From Bacteroidales bacterium UBA2939 (GTDB lineage: Bacteria > Bacteroidota > Bacteroidia > Bacteroidales > P3): a stretch of 35,320 nucleotides of DNA. The position numbers were made by a program, and so were the translations under genes. Shown piece by piece: positions 29,857 to 35,320 of this stretch (position 1 is the stretch's first letter; each line of letters starts with the position of its first letter). The stretch is taken from NCBI GenBank assembly GCA_002349055.1, contig DECD01000028.1:1-35320 (forward strand), in the 5' to 3' direction. Under the pieces are notes generated by a model. It was not told where the DNA came from and did not search any database. It worked only from the letters and a program-made list of their open reading frames with translations.

Positions 29857-30528
29857 TCACCTTATCCAGTAGCCGAGGGAGACTGCAAGGAACCCCTGGC
29901 CATAGCCGTCGAGGGTGGGTTGCGAGCGGCGGACACCGTCCACAATCGGACCCGTTCCGGCAGGCAGAGGGTCGCCTCCCGTGACGAAGGGATTTCCGCA
30001 CGCAAGATAGCTGACACCCAGGCTGAAACGTCCGTCGTAGACAATATCAAGTCCTACCTTCCAGGCAAATCCCCATCCGTGCTCCTCCATGTCGTCCATC
30101 ACGCCAGGGGCGGCCATGCGCTTGCATGTGAGGTTGCGCCAATAGGTACCCACGGTGCCATAAAGCGCTATGTCCCAGTCGTCGCCAAAGCCGAAGACAG
30201 GCAGCGCAAGACCCACCGTCAAGGGGAAGTGAAGCGCGCGACCGACGTAAAGTCCCTCGTCGAGGGGTACAGCCGAACGGTTGGGATAGTCGCTCTGTAG
30301 CCAATGAACACCGTCGAGCATGACGACGATGATGCCGGGCCATCTCTTAGGGGAATAGCCGGCGCGGATGCCGGCGGTGAAACTGGTGGAGAGTGAGGGG
30401 GCGTTGGCGGTGGCACCTGAAGGGAATGCCGGACCGACGGTGACGCTGCCCCACCACTGCGCCTGGCAAATTGAAAATTGGGAATTGAAAATTGAGACTA
30501 TCGCTGCAATAATCAATATTTTTTTCAT
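29857..30528 (-). CDS. Predicted outer-membrane beta-barrel protein
   Basis: A 223-aa precursor with a signal peptide (MKKILIIAAIVSIF, then NSQFSICQAQ before the mature WWGSVTVGPAFPSG). The mature part shows alternating hydrophobic/polar strands (FTAGIRAGYSPKRWPGIIVV, FSLGVSYLACGNPF) and ends FLAVSLGYWIR, the aromatic-ended last strand of OmpA/OmpW-type barrels. The function is unknown. The NSQFSI part of the signal peptide is encoded by ATTGAAAATTGGGAATTG-type simple repeats, as in other spots of this window. It is a single-gene unit; no clear -7 box is seen upstream. Confidence 0.75.
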   Translation of the reverse strand: MKKILIIAAIVSIFNSQFSICQAQWWGSVTVGPAFPSGATANAPSLSTSFTAGIRAGYSPKRWPGIIVVMLDGVHWLQSDYPNRSAVPLDEGLYVGRALHFPLTVGLALPVFGFGDDWDIALYGTVGTYWRNLTCKRMAAPGVMDDMEEHGWGFAWKVGLDIVYDGRFSLGVSYLACGNPFVTGGDPLPAGTGPIVDGVRRSQPTLDGYGQGFLAVSLGYWIR

Positions 30529-30634
30529 AACCAGTAACTATTATCTTTTATCTATAATCTATAAACTAAATTGTTTTCATTAACGCAGAAGAGGCTAAAA
30601 AATTGCCCGATGAGTCAATGGCTGAAAAAATAAA

Positions 30635-30666
30635 TTTGGCCAATTGCAAAAAAAATCGTAATTTTG
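30635..30666 (+). promoter_or_regulatory. Full Bacteroidetes promoter: TTTG, 20 bp, TAATTTTG
   Basis: A -33 TTTG at 30635-30638 and a -7 TAATTTTG at 30659-30666 are separated by 20 bp, matching the family consensus. It would give a leader of about 110 bases containing the heptamer array at 30722-30777. Confidence 0.75.
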
Positions 30667-30721
30667 CACATTGAAAAAAAGCAACAACAGAAAACTAAAA
30701 CTGACAACTTAAACTTTACCC

Positions 30722-30777
30722 CTTAAACCCTAAACCTTAAACCCTAAACCTTAAACCTTAAACCTTAAACCCTAAAC
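30722..30777 (+). repeat. Eight perfect 7-base repeats C[CT]TAAAC
   Basis: Eight units in exact register, differing only by C or T at the second base. The array lies in the 5' leader and ends 9 bases before the ATG at 30787. It resembles plant-type telomere repeats only by chance of composition. Confidence 0.9.
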
Positions 30778-30786
30778 CCTACCCCC

Positions 30787-31557
30787 ATGACCTACAAAGA
30801 CCAAGAAGAGAAACTGTTCACCAAGTGGGCCCAGCGCGCCCGCAAACTGCACGATGCCGACATGATTGCCAAGGACGGCCTTTTGTACCGCGGCGAGCTG
30901 TGGTGGGACGGCCTCAACCAGGTGCACCGCCCCGCCGACGAGGAGCAGCTGTGGAACGATGCCGGCATGCGCCTCATGGTGCTCACCAAGGAACTTGACG
31001 AGGAGGACTGCTGGGACCTGCGCGCCGAGAGCGGCCGTGTGCCCTCGCCGCGCCTCACCGAGCGCACCGCCATGCGTTTCTTCCCCAACCTCGAGCTGTG
31101 GGTCTACGGTCTGATGACCATCCCCGAGCGCAAAACCCTGCCCTTTGGCAAGGCCGACAACGCCACGCGCCTCCAGGGCTTCTACGAGAACGCACCCATC
31201 GTCCGCATCAATTGCAAGAAACAGCCCGACACCAAGGCGGCCAGCAACGCCGTGTTGCAGAAATACATGGAGAACTACGCCGACCTGCTGAAGGAGCAGA
31301 TTACCATGTACAACACAGACATCATCCTCTGCATCGGCGGTCAGGGCATCATGGTCGACTTCCTGCAAAAGCATGTCTACAAAGACCTTGAGCAGGTGAA
31401 CCGCCACTGCTTCTACTCGCCCAAAGCCAACGTGCTGGTGGTGAAGCAATACCATCCCAACTACAACGTCTACAGCCGCAAGGAGATGTACTCCAGCATG
31501 ATACAGGACTACCAAGCCTTCCTCAAGGCCACACCGCAATTCCCCACACAGCGATAA
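30787..31557 (+). CDS. Conserved protein, possibly uracil-DNA-glycosylase-like
   Basis: A 256-aa soluble protein. The second half recalls the uracil-DNA-glycosylase superfamily: RINCKKQPDTKAASNAVLQK (like the NxxKxRPP...N segment), LLKEQITMYNTDIILCIGG (like the L-x-P-x-VIVxLG strand) and VVKQYHPNYNVYS (like the closing HPS motif). The first half (RLMVLTKELDEEDCWDLR) could supply the first motif, but the GxxPG water-activating loop is not evident. Base-excision activity is therefore uncertain and an inactive or different enzyme is possible. It is a single-gene unit with a complete promoter, a heptamer-repeat leader and a strong terminator. Confidence 0.55.
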   Translation: MTYKDQEEKLFTKWAQRARKLHDADMIAKDGLLYRGELWWDGLNQVHRPADEEQLWNDAGMRLMVLTKELDEEDCWDLRAESGRVPSPRLTERTAMRFFPNLELWVYGLMTIPERKTLPFGKADNATRLQGFYENAPIVRINCKKQPDTKAASNAVLQKYMENYADLLKEQITMYNTDIILCIGGQGIMVDFLQKHVYKDLEQVNRHCFYSPKANVLVVKQYHPNYNVYSRKEMYSSMIQDYQAFLKATPQFPTQR

Positions 31558-31560
31558 AAA

Positions 31561-31593
31561 AAAGAGGCCCGCAACGATGTTGCGGGCCTCTTT
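31561..31593. terminator. Bidirectional Rho-independent terminator
   Basis: A 15-bp perfect stem (AAAGAGGCCCGCAAC against its complement) with a 3-base loop and A/T runs on both sides. It lies between the convergent genes ending at 31557 and 31598. Confidence 0.92.
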
Positions 31594-31597
31594 AGTT

Positions 31598-32026
31598 TCA
31601 GCTTCTCTTGTTAAGAATGAATTGGGTTACGCCACCCGTATAGCTGCTGATAATGGACGGCAGCTTGAATATCATCGTGTTGCCTTCATATTCCAGTTCC
31701 AGGTCGCCCACCAGGGAGCTGCCTGTAACAATCTTGACATATCTTTTGCCGTCGAAAGTGTAGTCGAACTCGCCGGTGGGCAGGTCGACACCGGGAATCT
31801 GCGGTGTGAGCGTGATGTCGGTGACACACTTGGTTTCTGAGTTAAACCTAAGGTCGGCGGTGACGGCGATAGACCCAATCATGGGTATATTGCTGAAAGT
31901 CTGGGTGCCCACCCAGCGAGTGCCGACGAGACTGACCGTCTTCTCGTCCTCCTCCTTGTCCTTCGAGCACGAAACCGTTGCCAACAGAGCCAGCGAAACA
32001 AAGGCCATCATCAGAATCTTCTTCAT
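31598..32026 (-). CDS. Small lipoprotein of unknown function
   Basis: A 142-aa precursor with a lipoprotein signal peptide (MKKILMMAFVSLALLATVSC, Cys20), then an acidic linker SKDKEEDEKTV with the charged SK(D)K start often seen for surface export in Bacteroidetes. The rest is beta-rich: WVGTQTFSNI, ADLRFNSETKCVTDITLTP, GEFDYTFDGKRYVKIV, GNTMIFKLP. It looks like the small lipocalin-like lipoproteins common in this phylum. It has its own -7 box at 32080-32087. Confidence 0.75.
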   Translation of the reverse strand: MKKILMMAFVSLALLATVSCSKDKEEDEKTVSLVGTRWVGTQTFSNIPMIGSIAVTADLRFNSETKCVTDITLTPQIPGVDLPTGEFDYTFDGKRYVKIVTGSSLVGDLELEYEGNTMIFKLPSIISSYTGGVTQFILNKRS

Positions 32027-32079
32027 AAGAATTTGAATTTTAGATTTTTATTTTTACTGTTTAATAAATATCTCTTTTG

Positions 32080-32087
32080 CAAATATA
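32080..32087 (-). promoter_or_regulatory. -7 box TATATTTG for the lipoprotein
   Basis: The minus strand reads TATATTTGC, 54 bases before the ATG at 32026, fitting TAnnTTTG. Confidence 0.65.
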
Positions 32088-32110
32088 TAAAAATTATTCA
32101 TTTCCCATTT

Positions 32111-32159
32111 CTAATTCCTAATTCCTAATTTCTAATTCCTAATTTCTAATTCCTAATTT
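32111..32159. repeat. Seven perfect 7-base repeats CTAATT[CT] over the dehydrogenase stop codon
   Basis: Seven units in exact register with only C/T change at the last base. The stop codon and last few codons of the dehydrogenase gene (32146-32157) lie inside the array. Confidence 0.9.
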
Positions 32160-32982
32160 TTCCAAACCTCCGCATCAAGGCATCCCACCATCGCGCCGGT
32201 AGCAGCCAGTGAAGGAAGATGACGGTGCCGGAGAGGCGTCCTTTGCGGTAGCGCGCCCGCGGCCGACGGCTGTCGACGGCGCGGAGGATGGCGCGCGTGA
32301 TGACCCTGGGGCTGGAGATGAGGTTCGAGCGGTAGGCCCAATCCATAGTCTTTGCCCAAGGGGCGGCCGTGGGTTCGTAGGCGGTGTCCTTCGTCGACTC
32401 CGCCAGATGGCGGGCGGCGATAATGCCCCAGTCGGTCTTGATGGCACCAGGTTCTATCATCACCACGTCGATGCCGAAGGGCTTGAGTTCCATGCGCATG
32501 GCGTCGCTCAGGGCCTCCACCGAATACTTCGACACATGATACCATCCGCCAAAATAAAACACCGAACGACCTGCTATAGAAGAGGTATTGACAATACGCC
32601 CCCCACCCTGCTTTCGCATCGTCGGCAGCACCAACTGGCAGAGACGAGCCAACCCGAAGACATTCACCTCCACCTGCCGCCGCGCCTCCTCCATAGGCAC
32701 CGTCTCGATGGCACCAAAGAAACCATAGCCCGCATTATTGACAAGGACGTCAATTCTACCTTCATTTTTCAAAATGGACTCCACGCCCTCTGCCATCGAG
32801 GCCTCATCGGTCACATCCATCCGTAATACCTCGATACCCTTTGCCTTCAGCGGCTCCATCTTTTCCACACGCCTCGCGGCGGCATAGACCTTGTGGCCTC
32901 GGGCAGCAAGCGCCTGTGCCGCGTCGAAACCAATGCCACTACTGGCTCCGGTAACAAGAACAACCTTCCTGACTTTATTCAT
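32146..32982 (-). CDS. Short-chain dehydrogenase/reductase
   Basis: A 278-aa classical SDR. The cofactor motif TGASSGIG is at about 11-18, then NNAGYGFFG, the catalytic Ser in NTSSIAGRSV, and Tyr and Lys in YHVSKYSVEAL. Motif EPGAIKT follows. The basic residues AARRVEKM after the second strand suggest NADP(H) preference. The C-terminus (LHWLLPARWWDALMRRFGKI) is hydrophobic and basic and may touch the membrane. The substrate is unknown. It lies 12 bases after the 368-aa membrane-protein gene, probably co-transcribed. Its 3' end runs into the heptamer array at 32111-32159. Confidence 0.9.
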   Translation of the reverse strand: MNKVRKVVLVTGASSGIGFDAAQALAARGHKVYAAARRVEKMEPLKAKGIEVLRMDVTDEASMAEGVESILKNEGRIDVLVNNAGYGFFGAIETVPMEEARRQVEVNVFGLARLCQLVLPTMRKQGGGRIVNTSSIAGRSVFYFGGWYHVSKYSVEALSDAMRMELKPFGIDVVMIEPGAIKTDWGIIAARHLAESTKDTAYEPTAAPWAKTMDWAYRSNLISSPRVITRAILRAVDSRRPRARYRKGRLSGTVIFLHWLLPARWWDALMRRFGKIRN

Positions 32983-32994
32983 TGCAACGTTTTT

Positions 32995-34101
32995 TTATTT
33001 CATAACGTCATTACATATATTATATTGTGTAATGGCATCGGCATGATACAATCCAAAAAAGCCTTTTGTCATTGGAACGGCAACCGTATCGCCAGGCCCG
33101 AACGAACCGTCGTCGCCCGTAGCAATGTAGATATACCCCTTCACTGGCTCTTCAACCCATACTGAATACTGGTTAACGTCCTTTCGGCGGCCTGCAAGGT
33201 AATGCTCTCGCACAACACCTCGTCCAACCTCTTGTTCATCACTTCCCAGCCATACATTGACAGAGAAAACGGCTGTCATCAATAGTCCCAAGCCAATCGC
33301 TGCGGACATAATACCAAAAAAAACGGGACCCCACCAGCCATCGAAATACTTCTTCAGTAGTGCAAGACCAACGACAGCGCCAACCACTCCCAAGACAAGC
33401 AAGACAACCCACAGGGGCAGCGTAAACGGCAAAACAGTCTCGCTGAAATCCCACCAGCCAATGATGGTAACACACAAAAATGCAAAGAAGACAACAATAA
33501 AAAGAATACTCCATAAACCCACCCCTAAGGAAGAATGACTGCCCATTAAACCAGCATGGCGTTTCTTTATTTTCTGCCAAAAAGTAAGTTTCTTCACCTC
33601 AAAAAAGCCATCTGCCATAGGGCGCAACTGCAACATAGGACGAGGCTCGTATGTGGACCTTCCCTGAGGCTCAATCTCCATTAGTTCAGCGCCCCCTTCA
33701 TCATCGATTTCTACAAAACCATAGCGCGTGCCCGATGGGGCAACGGCAAAAATCTCATCGGTCGACGAGTCGCTCAAATCATAATAATACTTGCCACGAG
33801 GGAGTATTGACATAGACTCATCATCAGGCAGCTGAAACCACGCCTTGGCAACGACACCCTTATGTGATGAGAGCTCCGACTTGAAAAGATTGCAGAGACT
33901 GTGGAAATCCCAACTGTTACAGAGACGATTGGGCCGGACAACATACTGGTTGATTCGGTCGCCTTCCATCACCTTCAGAGATGTAATGGTTTCTTCATTT
34001 TCGAAAACCTTTTCGAAAAACAACAAATCCTTAACCACCGCCTGTATAGCCGTGAAAAGTTCATCCCTCGAAAGGCCCTCTATCAGTATTAATTCTTTCA
34101 T
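32995..34101 (-). CDS. Membrane protein of unknown function (368 aa)
   Basis: A soluble N-terminal domain of about 180 residues (GDRINQYVVRPNRLCNSWDF, LPRGKYYYDLSDSSTDEIFA) is followed by three or four transmembrane helices at about 195-285 (LWSILFIVVFFAFLCVTIIG, LPLWVVLLVLGVVGAVVGLA, VFFGIMSAAIGLGLLMTAVF). A C-terminal beta-rich domain follows (HYLAGRRKDVNQYSVWVEEP, YIYIATGDDGSFGPGDTVAV). I do not recognise the family. It is the first gene of a pair with the dehydrogenase. No -7 box is evident upstream; the nearest upstream feature is the terminator at 34154-34180. Confidence 0.65.
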   Translation of the reverse strand: MKELILIEGLSRDELFTAIQAVVKDLLFFEKVFENEETITSLKVMEGDRINQYVVRPNRLCNSWDFHSLCNLFKSELSSHKGVVAKAWFQLPDDESMSILPRGKYYYDLSDSSTDEIFAVAPSGTRYGFVEIDDEGGAELMEIEPQGRSTYEPRPMLQLRPMADGFFEVKKLTFWQKIKKRHAGLMGSHSSLGVGLWSILFIVVFFAFLCVTIIGWWDFSETVLPFTLPLWVVLLVLGVVGAVVGLALLKKYFDGWWGPVFFGIMSAAIGLGLLMTAVFSVNVWLGSDEQEVGRGVVREHYLAGRRKDVNQYSVWVEEPVKGYIYIATGDDGSFGPGDTVAVPMTKGFFGLYHADAITQYNICNDVMK

Positions 34102-34153
34102 AATATAAATAACGAAGAAAGACCCTGAATATTATAAACCTCATCGGATAAAA

Positions 34154-34180
34154 AAAGGAGTCCCTTGATGGAACTCCTCT
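34154..34180 (-). terminator. Rho-independent terminator after the rRNA-like stretch
   Basis: On the minus strand, AGGAGT and ACTCCT (stem 34156-34161 with 34173-34178) are followed by a run of seven T. It ends transcription coming from the rRNA-like region, as expected 3' of a 5S gene. Confidence 0.8.
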
Positions 34181-34187
34181 TTAGAAA

Positions 34188-34500
34188 GATTGGCGGCGAC
34201 CTACTTTTCCTCAGGAGTCCCGGAAGTCGAGCGCAGAGCCATGCTTGCATGAGCTATGCCGAGATGAAGGGACGTAGGCGGAGCCAACAAGTGCAGTATC
34301 ATCGGCGATGTGAGGCTTAACTTCACGTTGTCGGCAAAGCCGACATCGAGGTGCCAAACCACCCCGTCGATGTGAGCTCTTGGGGGTGTGGTTTGGGACG
34401 TTTTCTTAACCGCTCCGCTGAAAAACGTCCGCCGGAAGTGTCACTGGCACTTCCGACTCCCCGGAGTACCTTTTATCCTTTGAGCGACGGCCCTTCCATG
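34188..34500 (-). pseudogene. Mosaic of 23S and 5S rRNA fragments
   Basis: On the minus strand, in rrn order: bases 34497-34459 match a conserved 23S segment (GGATAAAAGGTACTCCGGGG); 34386-34338 match the next conserved 23S segment (CCCCCAAGAGCTCACATCGA through GGCACCTCGATGTCGGCT); 34324-34291 match the 5S middle (GAAGTTAAGCC, GCCGATGATACTGC); 34210-34188 match the 5S 3' end (AGTAGGTCGCCGCC). Between them are unrelated stretches that fold into hairpins (34397-34431, 34434-34454). The 15 or so bases normally joining the two 23S segments in the peptidyl-transferase region are replaced by about 72 others, and the rest of 23S and the 5' half of 5S are missing. It cannot be a working rRNA. It is either a decayed rrn end or a structured RNA built from it. 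The comparison is from memory. Confidence 0.65.
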
Positions 34501-34533
34501 CGGTGGTATGCCGTCGGATCGGCCGACTGAAAA

Positions 34534-34595
34534 CTTAACAATTTCGTAACAAAAACTTAATAAAAACTTAACCTTTTCGTAACATTTTTGAAACA
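34534..34595 (+). promoter_or_regulatory. Pho-box-like array: six 7-bp half-sites at exact 11-bp spacing
   Basis: The half-sites are CTTAACA (34534), CGTAACA (34545), CTTAATA (34556), CTTAACC (34567), CGTAACA (34578) and TGAAACA (34589). Each is separated by 4 A/T bases. The 7+4 layout is that of PhoB/PhoP response-regulator sites. It stands just upstream of a -7 box and a phosphate transporter gene. Confidence 0.75.
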
Positions 34596-34604
34596 ATTTA
34601 GTTG

Positions 34605-34612
34605 TACTTTTG
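34605..34612 (+). promoter_or_regulatory. -7 box TACTTTTG for the Na/Pi cotransporter
   Basis: TACTTTTG fits TAnnTTTG and lies 28 bases before the ATG at 34641 and 9 bases after the last Pho-like half-site. There is no good -33 box, which suits an activator-dependent promoter. Confidence 0.65.
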
Positions 34613-34640
34613 TATCATCAAATCAATAATACAAACAAGC

Positions 34641-35320
34641 ATGAACATCACGACAATTCTACTGATTATCATTAACTTTACTGGTTCTCTTGCGGTGTTT
34701 CTTTTCGCCATGAAGATGATGAGCGAGGGTTTGCAAAAGGTGGCGGGGAGCAAAATGCGCGCCGTGCTTGGCAAGATGACTGGAAAGCCTCTGAGCGGCA
34801 TTATGACTGGAACAGCGGTAACGGCGGCCATCCAATCGTCGAGCGCCACCACGGTGATGGTGGTGAGTTTCGTCAACGCGGGACTGCTTTCGCTCAGTGG
34901 CGCGGTAGCAGTCATTATGGGAGCCAACATCGGCACCACGGTGACGGCTTGGATTATCACCTTGCTGGGTCTCGGTGGTGGCTCTGGCTATTTTGACTTG
35001 CCTCTATGCATTGCAGCAGGCAGCCTTGCTTTCTTTTTCATGAAGCGCGACAAGATGCATTCCATCGGACAAACCATCATTGGCCTCGCGTTGCTGCTGG
35101 TTGGTATGCGCTGCCTGCAAAACGCGATGCCCGACCTCGGCAATTATCCGTCGATGCTGCACGGCCTCGCATCATTGAGTGGTTATGGGTTTTGGTCAGT
35201 GATTCTCTTTGTAGCCGTTGGCGCAGTGCTGACCTGCGTGGTGCAGGCTTCGGCGGCGACGATGGCCATCACCCTGCTGATGCTTCACAACGGCTGGATT
35301 GGTCTTGATGTAGCCATTGC
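34641..35320 (+). CDS. Na/Pi cotransporter family protein (5' part; runs off the window)
   Basis: The start ATG at 34641 gives MNITTILLIIINFTGSLAVF and the frame is open to the window edge (226 codons). Hallmarks of the NptA/PNaS family are the first repeat with AAIQSSSATTVMVVSFVNAG and GANIGTTVTAW, and the start of the second inverted repeat, VVQASAATMAITLLMLHNGW. The QSS motifs form the sodium and phosphate sites. Several transmembrane helices are seen (about 4-24, 63-85, 95-115, 122-137, 147-165, 190-215). The protein should import phosphate with sodium across the inner membrane; bacterial members often end in a PhoU-like domain, which would be beyond the window. The Pho-box-like array upstream predicts induction under phosphate limitation. 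Confidence 0.92.
   Translation, partial: MNITTILLIIINFTGSLAVFLFAMKMMSEGLQKVAGSKMRAVLGKMTGKPLSGIMTGTAVTAAIQSSSATTVMVVSFVNAGLLSLSGAVAVIMGANIGTTVTAWIITLLGLGGGSGYFDLPLCIAAGSLAFFFMKRDKMHSIGQTIIGLALLLVGMRCLQNAMPDLGNYPSMLHGLASLSGYGFWSVILFVAVGAVLTCVVQASAATMAITLLMLHNGWIGLDVAI

Noticed and set aside
30722..30777. CRISPR array
   Set aside because: The repeats are 7 bases long and contiguous, with no spacers and no cas genes anywhere in the window.
34188..34500. Functional 5S rRNA gene
   Set aside because: The 5' half of 5S is missing and about 80 unrelated bases interrupt the remainder, so no normal 5S fold is possible.
1..35320. tRNA genes or an integrase with att sites at the island edges
   Set aside because: I looked for T-loop GTTCGANTC patterns and for tyrosine or serine recombinase motifs and saw none. 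By eye this is not exhaustive.

Overview
The window looks like a chromosome segment from a Bacteroidales bacterium (Prevotella/Bacteroides-like; genus not resolved). Reasons: many genes are preceded by the Bacteroidetes -7 promoter box TAnnTTTG, usually written TATCTTTGC, with little Shine-Dalgarno signal. One secreted protease ends in a type IX secretion sorting-like domain. The signal peptidase and ParC orthologues also have the Bacteroidetes architecture.

Bases 1-16640 form an AT-rich accessory island. A 5'-truncated KilA-N gene lies at the left edge, and an ISL3-type transposase tail with degenerate DNA lies at the right edge. All intact genes between them are on the minus strand. From the promoter-distal end they are: (a) a two-promoter cluster (1246-7201) of three Sel1-repeat proteins, a TPR-like protein, an unknown 227-aa protein, an AAA/ABC-type ATPase, a small zinc ribbon and an acyl-carrier-like protein that lacks the phosphopantetheine serine; (b) an operon (7384-14398) of a deaminase-like protein, a translationally coupled partner, three different dynamin-like GTPases and a membrane-anchored coiled-coil protein; (c) a DUF6140-like small protein and an unknown 401-aa protein. 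Three island promoters share a 13-bp motif, CTATAATTRTCTA, 28-29 bp upstream of the -7 box. Operon (b) and the shared motif are the best candidates for something undescribed.

Bases 17000-32990 are GC-richer core genome. They hold an M6-like secreted metalloprotease, a five-gene minus-strand operon (glycosyltransferase, lepB, parC, glycosyltransferase, hflX), a META-domain lipoprotein, a Nudix hydrolase, dprA, an RNA methyltransferase, an outer-membrane protein, a possible uracil-DNA-glycosylase-like protein, a lipoprotein and a short-chain dehydrogenase. Palindromic or tandem repeats sit between genes and, in three cases, in frame inside genes (hflX and both glycosyltransferases).

Bases 32995-35320 hold a membrane protein and a 320-base patchwork of 23S and 5S rRNA fragments ending in a classic terminator. 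After that, six 7-bp direct repeats at exact 11-bp spacing (a Pho-box-like array) stand in front of a Na/Pi cotransporter gene that runs off the window.
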